Assembly (NCBI GenBank): GCA_025526935.1
Contig: JAHLKD010000039.1
Span: 310,001 to 374,000 of the forward strand
Direction of reading: 5' to 3'
DNA: 64,000 bases
Source: Cladochytrium replicatum
Taxonomy: Eukaryota; Chytridiomycota; Chytridiomycetes; Cladochytriales; Cladochytriaceae
Below are positions 23,092 through 34,743 of this stretch, in pieces. The stretch's first letter is position 1. Every line of letters starts with the position of its first letter. Made by a program: the position numbers and the translations under genes. Under the pieces are notes generated by a model. That model searched no databases, was not told where the DNA came from, and saw only the letters and a program-made list of their open reading frames with translations.

Positions 23092-24273
23092 TCAATGAGA
23101 ATACTCCCCGGTCCAGTCAGACCCACTTCCCTCATTTTCCTCGCCCATCTCCATCTTCAAGTTCAAATTGCCCAGACCCTCAGACCCGGCGGACACACTT
23201 GTGGACATCTCCTCACTGAAGAATCCTTTCTCTTCGCCATGACTCTTTGCAACATGGCGGTTGAGATCGTACAGCCTGAAGAACAACTTCTTGCACGAGC
23301 CGACCGTGCAAGCGTGGACTTTCTTCCTGTTTGGGTTGTGGGTCTCCATGTGGGCTTCTAAATTGAATCGTCGGGTGAAGGAGCGGTTGCAATTCGGTTG
23401 TGGGCAGTCGAACAATTTCGCTGGCCGACGCCGTTTAGGGACTCCCGAGGGAGTTTTGGTTTGCGACGCTCTTTGTGGCGGAGTTTGATTGGCGTTGTGC
23501 GATGCGATAATGAGGGACTTGAGCTTCCCCATGCTGATGCAGACCAGCCGTTCGTTGTCGTTCGAGGAGGAGATGGTGGAACCGGAGTGGTATTCGGCAA
23601 GGATATCTTCCACAAATGTTGGAGGTAGTTGCTCCAGCGTTGTGAGCGGTGGCCGATCGGTTTCTACTTCTGTAGTCGGCGGCTCAATCCGGAGATCCTT
23701 GTGTGGGGTCTCGATCGGTCCAGTCGTGTTGAAGCGCACAAACTCTGTGACCCTCTGTTCAATAATCTCTGAAGGAGCTCGAGGCTCGTTGCCAAGCAAA
23801 CCGAATTCCAAAAAAGCGTCATTTATTTCTGTGATTCCCGATGTAAAAGGATTGGACAGAGTTGCACATTCCGATGGAATTGGTGATTCAAATACAGGTG
23901 CTGGAATTGGACCGGGTGGAGCGCTGAGTGTGAGTGAGTCGAAGAGGGGATATATGCTCAGAAGCGGGGATGCATTTGCGGTGTGTAAGCCATACGGTGG
24001 CGGGGTGATGATGTACCGAGGGTCTCGGGAAGTGAAGCGTGATGGGGTGAAGTTAGGTGTCAATGCCTGAGGTCCGACGTGGATGCTGGGCGACTGGATC
24101 GTGCCAAGGACGAATTGTTGTTGCGGGTATTCAGTGCTAAGATCTGGTGAGGATGTGATTGGGCGCAATTGGTTGAGGGTGATGTTGATCGGTTGTAAAT
24201 GTGATCCGTTGCGGTGAATCGCTCCCTGGTCGGGGAGAGATTCTTCTTCGTAAGTGCTCTCTGGAGTATCCAT
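23092..24273 (-). CDS. C2H2 zinc-finger transcription factor
   Basis: One uninterrupted 393-residue frame. The N-terminal two thirds are Pro/Ser/Thr-rich and disordered. Two C2H2 fingers lie near the C-terminus: CPQPNCNRSFTRRFNLEAHM followed by ETH, and CTVGSCKKLFFRLYDLNRHV followed by AKSH. A basic stretch (GVPKRRRPAKLFD) precedes the fingers and could act as a nuclear localisation signal. An acidic tail follows (EMGEENEGSGSDW). Two tandem fingers with a short TxNPNRK linker are typical of fungal regulators, but the target genes cannot be read from the sequence. Start ATG at 24273 gives MDTPESTYEEE. No intron was needed. Confidence 0.85.
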   Translation of the reverse strand: MDTPESTYEEESLPDQGAIHRNGSHLQPINITLNQLRPITSSPDLSTEYPQQQFVLGTIQSPSIHVGPQALTPNFTPSRFTSRDPRYIITPPPYGLHTANASPLLSIYPLFDSLTLSAPPGPIPAPVFESPIPSECATLSNPFTSGITEINDAFLEFGLLGNEPRAPSEIIEQRVTEFVRFNTTGPIETPHKDLRIEPPTTEVETDRPPLTTLEQLPPTFVEDILAEYHSGSTISSSNDNERLVCISMGKLKSLIIASHNANQTPPQRASQTKTPSGVPKRRRPAKLFDCPQPNCNRSFTRRFNLEAHMETHNPNRKKVHACTVGSCKKLFFRLYDLNRHVAKSHGEEKGFFSEEMSTSVSAGSEGLGNLNLKMEMGEENEGSGSDWTGEYSH

Positions 24274-24674
24274 GCTTCCAGTGTTGTTCTAAGTGGTTGA
24301 ACTGAGTGGCTGCCAGTTGCGACCGGCATTGGTTTTAAGCAAACATGGTGAGGGCCATTGCTGCAGGTTTCTTTTTGATTGTGTGCCACAGTGCATCGTA
24401 TCCTGGATACAAGTTAATTGAGAGACGTCCACGTCAAGTACATCAAGTGACTCCGGCATGCAGGTGCAGACCAAACACGACTTCAACGGAGCTGGAATCT
24501 TTTCTTTCCACCCCCAGGAACAATTTCAACAAGACCGTTCAGTGACCGATATCGATTGCGAAATTTGAAAATTTTTGCAGGCTCCACTGCACCCTGAGAG
24601 CCCTTTGAATTACTATTTGGAATAAAACTAGGAATACTTTTGCACAGAAAATCTCAAAACGATTCGTTACACTA

Positions 24675-25711
24675 CTAGAAACATAGAGAATAATAGAAAT
24701 AAGACGATACATCAGATAGGTTGAAGAGTCCGAATCCAACAAACGGGATGAAGAGCTGGAACTTGTTTAATTGCTCAAACTTCCACAATCCACTTCGGTC
24801 AATGACCGCAAGCCCGCTGTTCCAACTGTGCAGACGCATTAGAACAGTTCCGTCGACAACTTGACTGAAAACTTCTGGATACATATGGAATTGTTGGGGC
24901 GGGCCGTACTCACCATATTCGTTAAGCGGCCGGTACTCGAAGTTAGCTGCTCTGAATTGAGGTGTTGGTTGTGTGCATGAATAGTGAGCATCAGGAGCGG
25001 GCGTAGGTTGATGGTTTTGAAAGGGAGCCTATGAGGTGATTAAAATACTCGTACGAAAGTAAGATGTGCGAGCTTCCTTCAAACTTTGGGAATGATGCAA
25101 AAGTGCTCTGGCGTTTGTTCGTGAACTCTGGCGGGTTCCGATGGCCGGTATGGTGCTGATGTGCTTATGAGGTTCTTCCGGCCAGGGTGCATGAACAAAT
25201 TTGTTTCGTTCTGAAGTCTTGATCTTGGCCAGCTGAGGAGGGTCAGTGGCAGGAGGGAGAGTTGAGGAAACATTCGAGGAAGTATGAGCGGTTGTTTCCT
25301 TCTTGACCGAAACCTTTTATGGGGATCAGAAGAACTGCTTTTCGAAAACAATGACACAATACTCACTTCAATTCGGAGTCGATTTAATTGACGGATTCGG
25401 AGTCAATTTGATTGAGGATTTGCGTTCATCTTTGACGGCTTGATCTCCGAGTGTCCCGTGATTTGCAGACTCGTTTGCTCCTTGATGAGCTGTTTGTTGC
25501 ATTTTCTGAGTCCGCGCCGTCCAATGAGTTCCTTCGGCAGCCACAGCGATTCGGCGCTGCTTGTGGTCGTCCGAACCTGTACCTGCTGGGACATCTTACA
25601 CCCGACTTGATCAAAATCAGGTAAGAATCGGTGCACCACTTGATTGGCAAGAATAGCAGTGAATAGGCAGTGAAGCTGTAAGCAATAGAATTTATCGGAA
25701 ATCGTCTCAAA
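24675..25711 (-). other. Uncertain multi-exon locus
   Basis: The minus strand holds one well-behaved open block at about 25024-24700 (APFQNHQPTPAPDAHYSCTQ.., PPQQFHMYPEVFSQVVDGT, GLAVIDRSGLWKFEQLNKFQ) that starts after a TAG acceptor. It could be the last exon of a gene. Upstream blocks (25360-25080 and 25590-25400) are open in more than one frame, and I could not find a set of splices that joins all blocks without a stop. Either the gene is decayed or my exon model is wrong. No domain recognised. Confidence 0.3.
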
Positions 25712-25834
25712 TTTAGTGATCCGCTTGTATGTTCAATGTCATCAGTCGTTTTGGTGAAGATTTCTTGCGGAATAGTCTATTCAAAGGCTTTTAACAAAGC
25801 GTGCAATGACATGTGGATATAAGTTTGCAGAATT

Positions 25835-26732
25835 CTATTGCATTTGGGAAAAGGATGAATAATAGAATTGGGAGAACTTTGCAGCGCTCACCTCAGCAAC
25901 GGGATATTGCACATCGACCGCTTCCCATCCTCCAATGCCCATGAGCCAGTCAGCACTGTCTCGGACGATCTCACAACCGCCAGCGCAGCGGCTCCATATA
26001 GGGTTCCAGATATTTTGAACGGTTCTGGCGATAGGATCTTTCGAACCAACGTGCTCGTACAGAAGGATTTGCCCACCGGGTTTCAACAGGCTCTGCAAAT
26101 AGCTGAGATGCGCACGGGGGTTTGGGATTGAGCACAGGACCTGGACGAGGACAATTGTGTCCAACGATGATGCGTTCACAGCAGCATTTTCAAGTGCACT
26201 GTGATCGGTCGAGAGGCCAGCCGGGATGACGGTAGCCTTTTTGATGAGATTGGCGAGTGTGAGAGAAGCTTCAAGCTTAACACGAAGTGTGTCGAACGGC
26301 TCGAGGCAATACAAATGATCGATCTGCAAAAGACGATTAAAAATGTTCGAACATTTGCTAGAAGACTCATTTACAAACCTTCTCTTGGGCGTAGAACTTG
26401 ACATTTTCGCCTGTTCCAGCACCGACTTCCAAAACCTTGCCGCGTGCCTGATTCAACAGAGTACGCTTTATTCCGGGGTTCATTTTAGCAGAATCCGCCA
26501 AGAGCGCTCTCATCCCATGTCCCAAGATGAGTTTCCCCCAGAGGAAGAGGTTGAACCAGTTTGTGAAACTCGAACTTCCGAGTTGCTCTCGGATTGCGGG
26601 GATAAAGCCATGGTACAACATGAAGAGCATCATGATCCCGGGGCTGAAAGAGTTTGAGACATATGCAAACGGGTTAGCTGGCCTGGCCAGATGCGTCGCC
26701 AGCTCAGCAGATCGCAAAGTTAGCGACGACAT
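25835..26732 (-). CDS. METTL7-like SAM-dependent methyltransferase
   Basis: Two exons (26732-26379 and 26323-25835) are joined across a 55-bp intron GTTTGT..TTGCAG, giving AQEK/IDHLYCLEPFD. An N-terminal hydrophobic stretch (GIMMLFMLYHGFIPAIREQL) could anchor the protein to a membrane or lipid droplet. Motif I is VLEVGAGTGENVKFY, motif II the acidic end in YCLEPFD. NASSLDTIVLVQVLCSIPNP and LLKPGGQILLYEHVG are the post-motifs of class I methyltransferases of the METTL7/TMT1 type. These enzymes methylate small thiols in animals; the substrate here is unknown. A decayed relative lies about 2.4 kb away. Confidence 0.82.
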
Positions 26733-27235
26733 TGATATGGCACTTGGTCAAGAAGTGCGGTACGTGCGCCACAGTTGGGCAATCAAAATTAATATTTGAA
26801 TAATGCCGATCAGGATCTGGAAAGAATAGCTGACAGTTTTTTATCTAAATCACAGAATCGTGTTTAATTGTGATTCAGCTTCTACTAGTGGGGCCTTGGG
26901 ATGCACTTCGGAGGAGAAGCGGCGCCGAAAGTAAGCAATCGTCTCTGAACTTTCTCTGCAACACACTTCAAGCAACACATTCTGGCCTCACCAGCAGCAT
27001 AGGTCACATTGCTTTTGGCTTCTCGTTCGTCGTTGGTGCAGTGTCCACCAGTTGCATAATGAAAGATTTTGTGCATCACAACGCCGCGGAACTTCCGGGG
27101 TTAATGTTTTACAATAAATTTCTTTCAGTTCTTCTTGGTTTTCTAACGATACGCAATGTATCGTTACATAACAAGGCAGAACAATTAATGTCACAATATA
27201 TCTGTTTTATAGCACAGAAGAACATTTGATATTGT

Positions 27236-28118
27236 CTAAAATGTATGGTCTTCATCCTGTTCGATCTGTTCACTGATATTTTCAGGGACGTATCTCAAAG
27301 GTCTGAAGAGGCTCAGTAGCATTTTGAATCCTTTCACGAACTTTCCGAAACGTTGGGCAAGTGCTGAATTCTTATTTGCCTGCACCTGCTCCGTACCCGG
27401 CTCGTCTGTAACTACGGTGACTTGGCTCTCTCCTTGCTGCTCGAAGGTTAGATTGATGATCACACATGCTGGTGGTCAAGACATACCAGCTCCTCTACGA
27501 TGCAAGATTTCAAACAGATCATATCCGGGGGAATTTTCCATGGTCCGCCTGCAATACATACATCCGCACGCTCCGAAAACTCCTCCACATTTCCGTATGC
27601 AGCCTTGATCAGCTCCTCCATCCGATCTAACGTGATGGTTGGAACAGTCCGTGCGACGACCGTTCCCGACGGATTGACGGCATCGAACAGGATAGTGGAC
27701 AGGATCTTGGATCCTGTTAGAGCCATGGTGTTCATATCTGTGATGGTAATGGTGTTGCCTCTGAAAAGCTCGGCGAGGGTTGAAGCATCGAGCTGCGGCC
27801 AGATATCCTGTAGGATCAAAGAAAATGTCACCACGGGTTGATCGCTTTCGTCCCGGTACCACATACATTTCCTGCGGAAAGCTCGTCGATCCCGTCTATC
27901 TTGATCTGAAGAACAGCTCTCTCGCCGTCGCAATCGTTCATGTGAAGGGGGCAACGACGCCCGGTGGAGACAGCTCGCAGCCGTTCGTTCAGTACGTTCT
28001 TGACGATGAGGTCGAGCGTTGTCTGGAAGATAGATTTTTGAGTCAGCATCGATTGGTTACGATGCTGAAAGTATACCATCTCGAGATCGTCGTTCACCGC
28101 AAAGCTTTTGGGTAGCAT
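27236..28118 (-). CDS. Hypothetical protein, three exons
   Basis: Exon 1 starts at the ATG at 28118 (MLPKSFAVNDDLEMVYFQHR). Two introns of 59 and 50 bp (GTATGT..CCTACAG and GTATGT..GAGCAG, the second with a CTAACC branch site) join in frame to give IDELSAGN/DIWPQLD and IVEEL/QGESQVTVV. The product is about 240 residues, with no signal peptide and a mixed alpha/beta pattern (TLAELFRGNTITITDMNTMA, TVPTITLDRMEELIKAAYGN). The C-terminal third is basic then acidic and probably disordered. I do not recognise the family. A TATATAG element sits about 130 bp upstream of the ATG on this strand. Confidence 0.6.
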
Positions 28119-28244
28119 TTTGTTGGCATTTTGTTGGATTGGGTCAACAGGGAATGCACTGCCATGTTGGATTGTGCTGAAAACTACTGCTACTGGACGC
28201 TGAGAAAGTCACGAAGGATTGGGGGAGGCTGGGATGTGATACGT

Positions 28245-28258
28245 AGAGCTATATAACA
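28245..28258 (-). promoter_or_regulatory. Possible TATA element
   Basis: The minus strand reads GTTATATAGCTC about 130 bp before the start of the hypothetical gene at 28118. Position and sequence fit a TATA box, but short AT motifs arise by chance. Confidence 0.25.
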
Positions 28259-28570
28259 CACAGTGGCCTCGCTTCACGATCCTGAGTGGCGAGTAAAACC
28301 ACCCCGGGTACTTATGCTTGTTTCTGCATGTTCAATCAGATTTGACCTCAAACAAAGTGACACAAAAGACAAGCTATTCTATATGCCAATAATGAAACAT
28401 TTCACGACTGGAGACAAACAGACTTTGTCCTTTTCGCTAAATTCTTTCGAAGCTCATGAGAGATTCATCGAGCTGTCGCAAAGCGAGCCACCACTTCGGG
28501 GAAATATCCGCAGAATTCTAATTATTGAAAAAGTAAACAAACGTGTCATAATCATAAGCGGGAAGTTAGA

Positions 28571-28700
28571 TTATCTCGGCCACGGAATTCTGCACCTCGA
28601 CAGATTTCCAACGACCGACGTTCGTCAACCAATCCACGCTGTCTCTAAAAAGCTCGCACCCGCCGGCGCAGCAGCTGGAGTGCTCTCACAGTCCACCACC
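28571..28700 (-). pseudogene. Fragment of a second METTL7-like methyltransferase
   Basis: The minus strand reads CAGGCELFRDSVDWLTNVGR then WKSVEVQNSVAEII before a stop. The intact gene at 25835-26732 has CAGGCEIVRDSADWLMGIGG then WEAVDVQYPVAEVS at its C-terminus. The match is clear over about 40 codons. Upstream of it no methyltransferase motifs remain in frame, so only the 3' end of a duplicated gene is left. Confidence 0.7.
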
Positions 28701-29186
28701 ATGGCGGTCTTTATCGCCGTCAGCCTCGGCAAACGCCCCCACTCGCGGAACTGGGGTTCGTGCACACATGTCCGCGATCCATATCACGATCCGGGTGTCG
28801 TTGCTCGACGCGCTGTACCAGATGTCGAACACTCCTATGGTTGTGGAAACCAACCTGCAGTTGATCGTGAGCGTCGAGAGAGATTTCGACACTCTCCCGA
28901 TCAATTGTTTTCTGGTAAGCGTTGCACTTGGTAGGCACTTACAGGTGATATGAGCTCTCGTCAGACTGAGCGTGGTGGGCAACTCACCAGTACTCAGTGC
29001 CTAGATCAGCGTCATAAGTGCAGCATCCACGACGTTCCCGTCATAATTAAGACACACAATACCCGCCTAAAGTACCCAGACAGCCGCACCGCATGTGCTA
29101 GTTATGGCTCATGCAGATCAAGAGTGCAACAATCAAATGCAGAGTGAATGACTCATTCACGACACGACAGGCACCACCACCCGCAA

Positions 29187-30380
29187 ATGATTACACCCCA
29201 AATCAAATCACACATGTTGTTTATACTGGCATCCGTTGTGTGGAGCACGGCTGTTTCAGCTCAGAGTGATACCGTATCGATCCAGCAGAGACAGCAAGCG
29301 GCAAGTCAGGCGGCGTCTAACAGTGCAGAATGTCGCTCCATCCAACCGTTTTACTTTGAGATTGGCGATGTGACTGGAAAGCAGGTCTCTGGATCAGTTG
29401 GAAGTGGAGCCGGAGGTCGCACAGTTACCGCCGACAGTGTACTGAAGATTGCATCAGCGTCAAAGTGGATTTTCGGGAGTTATGTGGTTCAAAGGAAGCT
29501 TGGGAATCTGACCGATAACGAAGTCCAGGCGCTGACGATGCGCGCCGGGTATACAAACTTTGGATACGGCAGCTGTGCAGCGCTGCCAGCTGCGACCACG
29601 ACGGTTTTGCAGTGCGCGCAAGTGAGAAACATCGTCCGTGGAGGTTTTAACAACGATTTCAATGCGAGCCAAGTCGGAAAGTTCTACTATGCAGGAGGAC
29701 ACTTTCAGCAGCTCGCTATTGAAGATCTTCAATTGGGAGCAGAAACTGCGTCGTCGTTAGGAGCGGCGGTTACAACTGTGCTGAATAGCAACGTCACAGC
29801 TGATGGGCGCTTCTCTATCACATACGACTCTGCTCAACTTGCTGCAGGAGTGGCCGCTACGCCAGGAGCCTACGCCAAGTTTCTTCAAGCGATAGTTCAA
29901 AAGCGACTTCTTATCTCCCAGACGCTCAGTACACCACAAGTGTGCACAAGCCCACTAGTTTGTCCGGGGGATGCAATTTACACGCCCATCCCTGCTTCAC
30001 AAAGCTGGTTTTACAGTCTTGGTCACTGGATCGAACCAAAAGTTGCTGGAGCGAAGGATCTCAGTGGGGGGATAGCGTACTACAGCAGCGCGGGAGCGTT
30101 TGGGTTCTATCCTTGGGTTGATGCAGGACTTATGACTTATGGTTTGATCGGGAGGGAGGAGCAGGCGACGAATCCACAGTTGGGCGATACCGTTGCTTTT
30201 GACAGTGTGCAGTGTGGAGCTGTGATCCGCAATGCGTGGTTCAGTGGAAACAGTGGGACCACACCTACAGGGACTGGAACTTCTCCCACATCCACTAGCG
30301 ATGCATCGCTGAGCGGCCAAAGTGCCGGACTGTCTCTGCTGTACTTGATTTTACTTGTGATTTGCGTCAACAGGCTGTGA
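29187..30380 (+). CDS. Secreted serine beta-lactamase/penicillin-binding-fold protein, GPI-type
   Basis: A single open frame. An in-frame ATG exists at 29148, but the start at 29187 puts the signal peptide (SHMLFILASVVWSTAVSAQS) near the N-terminus, so I prefer it. The SxxK motif of the serine beta-lactamase fold is seen in IASASKWIFGSYVV, followed later by KFYYAGGHFQQL and by YSLGHWIEPK and SSAGAFGFYPWVDAG near the third motif. The C-terminus is a Thr/Ser/Gly-rich stretch and a hydrophobic tail (AGLSLLYLILLVICVNRL), as for GPI anchoring. Proteins of this family act as esterases, amidases or peptidases; the substrate is unknown. Related proteins are common in bacteria, so transfer is possible, but base composition does not stand out. 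Confidence 0.7.
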   Translation: MITPQIKSHMLFILASVVWSTAVSAQSDTVSIQQRQQAASQAASNSAECRSIQPFYFEIGDVTGKQVSGSVGSGAGGRTVTADSVLKIASASKWIFGSYVVQRKLGNLTDNEVQALTMRAGYTNFGYGSCAALPAATTTVLQCAQVRNIVRGGFNNDFNASQVGKFYYAGGHFQQLAIEDLQLGAETASSLGAAVTTVLNSNVTADGRFSITYDSAQLAAGVAATPGAYAKFLQAIVQKRLLISQTLSTPQVCTSPLVCPGDAIYTPIPASQSWFYSLGHWIEPKVAGAKDLSGGIAYYSSAGAFGFYPWVDAGLMTYGLIGREEQATNPQLGDTVAFDSVQCGAVIRNAWFSGNSGTTPTGTGTSPTSTSDASLSGQSAGLSLLYLILLVICVNRL

Positions 30381-30491
30381 TCTCGCACCAGCCACCCAAA
30401 CACCAGCCACCAGCAGCCACCGTGGCTGTCCACATGTGCTTCCGTTTTCGGTCGCCTCGAACTGTTTCCGTCCAACGAAACGAACAACGCG

Positions 30492-33400
30492 ATGGCCCAC
30501 AAAGACAGCCCAACCCCTCGCACAGCTTCGGCAGCCCAGTCCGCATCTGGGAGATACTCAAACTCGCACGCAAATCACTCTTCGTCTCACAACCAAAAGC
30601 GCTCCTCGCTCAATGATAAATCTCAAACCACTTCGGATTCGCCAGTGCTGGACGAAAGTTTCGTCAGCCTGAAGGCTCGCTATGCGTCAGAACTGGCCGA
30701 CCTGCGTCAGATCTTCTCAGACTGGTCGGACTCGGACCTTCTGACCACCTTGGACGAGGCTCATGGCGATCTCGACTTGGCAATCGGTCGTATCAGCGAA
30801 GGTACTAGTGCCACTCTTTCTGCGATGTCTGGCGTGATGCGATGGTTATCTCCAATTTTTCTCCCGTCTTTCCATTGGTTTTCGGTTAAATGCGACTCAG
30901 TGAGATAACACAATTTTGGCACATGGAATATGTTAATTGTCTGGAAGTGAGATTATGACGTCTAATCTCGTTTTTGAACAGGCCACGCTAGTGTCTGGGG
31001 AGAAGTCACAAAGGCGAAGAAGAAAGTGGAAAAGCCGAAAGCAAAAGATTCGCCAGCGGGTTCTCCCGCCCTCGGAACAAGCGGAGTAGCCGCACAAGTA
31101 TCAGATTTACGCGGACGTCAGGCTTACGGTGGTCGTAGCCGTGGCGGTATGTCCACAGTTTTCTCTGATTAGTCTAAGTTGACGTCGTGCATTTCAGGCG
31201 GCATTGCTGGTCGTGGCGGTCGTGGGGGGTTCAGTGGCCGTGGCCGTGGTGCTGCTAACGGAGGTTTGTGCAAAGAAATGAAAGGTTTGGGCTGGATCTC
31301 AAAAAAGATATAAAATTTCAGGTTACATCAAGACCTCCCGTTCGGGCAACGGCTCACACCAACAATTTGCGGATGCTGAAGCCAAACAATCAGAAGATGC
31401 TATAAAGGTGTCAGATGATACGTTGGGTGCGGAAGAGTCTGTTGGCGAGACAGTCGCGGCTGCTGAGACAGTAGAGGAAAGCTGGGGTGAGGAGGCTTCT
31501 GCGCCAGTTACAGTAACCACACCTGCTCCAACGAAAGTGGAACCTGCCAAGGCGCCAGTTACATCGAAGGCGGTCCCCGCTGTGGCCCCCGGTGCCTCTA
31601 AGACCACTCCGCTCAATTCGAAAACTTCGTGGGCACAACTAGTCAAAGGGTTGGTGGAATTATTTGGTTGCCAAAAATTGATGTTTGATTTAACGCTCGG
31701 GAGATTAGACCGGAACCTGTGGTGCAGGCACCGTCGCAACCGACCATTGCAGAACACCCGCCGAAGCTGGCACCTAAAGGTGCGGCACCAAAGCAATCTT
31801 TTGCAGCGAAGGCTCAAGGGTCGCCAAAGCCAGTCGTTGCGGATCACCAACAGTTGAATGCTTCGCAGTACCATGCCGGTGTTCCGCCAGTTCGTGAACC
31901 CAGTCCAGTTCGAAGCAAGAGCCCGGTTCGACCTCAATCCCCTGGCAAGGATGTTGCTCAGTCTGGCACGGTCTCACCGGTCAGGGTTCAAGGATCGCCT
32001 CTTCAGCCGGTGGGATCACCTGGTGTAAAGAGTGCGACCGCTCCAGCCACTGCTGGATCCAGCGCTGTTCCCAGTAAACCTACCTCACGCCCATCCTCCC
32101 CTGTGCATTCTGCTCCCGCACAACGTTCACCCGCGCAAACTTCAGCTGAGCCATCTTCTCGACCGTCATCGTCTGCAGCCGTACATGCACCATCGCCGGC
32201 ATCGTCGTTTGCATCTGCAGCAACACCAGGTGCGCCTCCTGGGCTCAAACCACGCACTACTGTTCAGCGCAAGCAGCTGAAGCAGGAAGCTGCTGTTGTG
32301 ATGCCCTCGAACACCAACCTCTCTGCTGTCGGCGTGCAGTTTGGCTCATTGGGATTGGGTGGTGGAGCCGTTGATGATGAGGAGCCGTCGATTGTCCAGC
32401 AGCAGGCCACGCAGCAACTTACCCCAAATGAATTGCCTCAGCAGCTTCCCCAGCAGTCGATCACACCTGCACAGGTTGGATCAGCACTTCCTGGCTCCTT
32501 AGGTACTCCGATTGCACCTCTTCAAAGCTTTGGCCAGCAAGCGTATGTATATTGAGATGATGGAAGCAAAATGTCTCACTAAATTACTCTCGGAATTATC
32601 AGCGTTCCTCAAGGTCAGATGGGAGTGGCACCAAGCTACTCAACTCCTACTCCTGGTACCGCCACAGCTGCCGCTGGTTTGCCTCAGATCCAGGGACAGC
32701 AGGGACTTGCCAACCAGGCCGGCGTGCAACCGGGGTTGGTCGGAAACCGCCCGATTGCGCCATCGTCTATGGTTGCTGGTATGAACCCCGTTGCAGCTTT
32801 CCAGGTAAGAAAAATGTGTAACTATTGGGAAAAACTTCTCTGAACTTCTCTGCCTTTCTTGAAGCTCGCCGCGGCTGGAGGATATGGAATGGGACAGATA
32901 CCCGGCGCTGATTTCAGCGGTCTTTACCAAACCGATGCTCAGCGAGCTGTGATGGTAGGCTCTGTGTGCGGGCTAACAAATAGCGATATTGATTTATCCG
33001 CTTTTCCAGGGCATGCAAGGCTACTACGCCGACCCCACAACTTACTCGCAGAACGCCATGGCAAAGTATCCCGCCCAGGACGGCACTGGTGTCAACTCGA
33101 GCCAGGCATCGCCTCAGCAGGCCCCTCAGCAACAAGCCGGACTGGGTCAGCAGCAGGGACAACCACAAATGCCCCAGGCGACCCAACAGCAGCAGCCACC
33201 GTATGCCATGCCCTATTACTATCCGTACTACCACCAGTTCCCCAACCAGTACGCATCTGCACCATACCAGTCTTCGATGTACGGGCAGCCGTTTGTTAAC
33301 AAGCAGCCGTACATGTACCCCAGTGGGCCTACCCAAGGATCTGGCGCACAGGGACCTACAGGCGCTCAAAAGCCCGGAACTCCCACGACGAACTTGTCCG

Positions 33401-34187
33401 CTGGATACTATTCGTCTTCCCAGCCACACATGTACCACCAGACGATGAGCTACGAGGATTTGAGCGGTGGTGGGGGTCTCGGTGGTCAACCTCCTCAGGA
33501 TTACGGAAAGAGTGGAGCTGGGATGTACGGTATTCCCCAGCAGCAACAGCAGCAACAGCAAGGCTATACTGGCTTTGGATTGGGAGGAGTGGCTCAAGGT
33601 GCGCAAGGAACGCAACAAGGTGCTGGCGGGCCTAAACCAGTGCAAGGTGCAAGTCCTCAACAGGGAGGCGTCGACTACAAGAGTCAGTTTGTGCCACAGA
33701 AGGTGATTATCAATAGTGTATCTCGTTTGGATATTATCTAACACTTGTGATTTGTTGCCAGTCTGCTGCACGTCCTCCGAGGCAAGGGTACGAACCTCAC
33801 AAGTACCAAGGAGGATCAGCGGCTGGTCAGCAACAAACTTCTGGTGGTAACGGTGGCGGCCAAAATGCCGGAGCAGGACAAGGTGCGGGACAGGGAACCG
33901 GACAACAAGGATCCGGTCAGAGCCAGCCCGCGCCGTCGCAGCAGCAGCAAGGGTCTGCTGGTGCAAGCGGGGCCATGCCGTACTATCAGCAGCAACAGCA
34001 GCACCAGTACGCGGGGCTTCACACGGGTCCGCCGCCGCCGGGAGCTGGAGGGATGGCGCCGCCGCCTGGACAGTATGGGTACCAGAACCTGGGGATGCAG
34101 CATGGATACGGGCAGGGTGGAGGAAACTTGTATGGACAAAGCGGAGGCCGGCAGGGGCAGGGGCAGTACTGGACGCAGCATAGCTAA
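30492..34187 (+). CDS. DEF1: DEF1/UBAP2-like protein: CUE domain plus long Gln/Pro-rich tail
   Basis: Nine exons on the plus strand (first 30492-30801, 30982-31146, 31198-31263, 31322 on); all joins keep frame. A CUE domain (FVSLKARYASELADLRQIFS then DLDLAIGRISEG) is followed by GHASVWGEVTKAKKKVEKPK, as in DEF1-type proteins, then an RGG-like stretch. The middle carries AAVVMPSNTNLSAVGVQFGS, close to the motif of animal UBAP2/lingerer proteins. The C-terminal half is a prion-like Gln/Tyr/Gly/Pro-rich tail. In yeast, Def1 helps ubiquitylate and remove stalled RNA polymerase II; human UBAP2 and UBAP2L have been described as its counterparts. An AATAAA-like signal overlaps the stop codon (TAAATAAAG). 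Confidence 0.8.
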
Positions 34188-34743
34188 ATAAAGCGGGAAA
34201 TGGGAAGCGCAAATCGTGCCGATGTGTTGTTTGTTTTCCTCTTTTTCAGCGAGCGCGCTTGTGGTTTTCTTTAAGTTTTTATTTCAAGGACATTCGATGA
34301 TGTTTTTTTTTGCGCCCTGCTCGAATCTGGGCTGGGGAATGATCTGATTTAGTTTAACACGATTTGTGTGATTTTAATTGCTTCATGTTCAGATATCTTC
34401 ACACCAAACAGCCAAATGTGACATGCTTTAGCAACTCAACTGAAGTCTGGTGTAATGGCGTTCCACCAACGATTAGAACTACCTGAAAAAAAGAAAATGA
34501 ATTAGTTACCCTATGAGCTGTACCTGAATTGCCCATGAAGCTAAGGTTGAGGCTCCTTGAGATGCAAACAATTGCGCATCGCTGCAGAGTCTTCACGAAA
34601 AATACTGAAAATAATGAGCGGTTGAGGAGGAGGAAAAGATTCAGATCAGAGCAATCACTCCATACCCATATTGTATGTTGTTTCGGATTGTTTGGCTTGC
34701 TTAGTTTACTTCCACTTTGGGACATATTATCGAAGTCCCTAAA

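Noticed and set aside
24345-24545. Small secreted protein frame (66 codons with a hydrophobic start)
   Set aside because: Lies in the promoter side of the zinc-finger gene, has no family and no splice or conservation support.
28263-28934. 223-codon plus-strand frame
   Set aside because: Its middle part is the reverse strand of the methyltransferase remnant; the same antisense pattern is seen opposite the intact gene.
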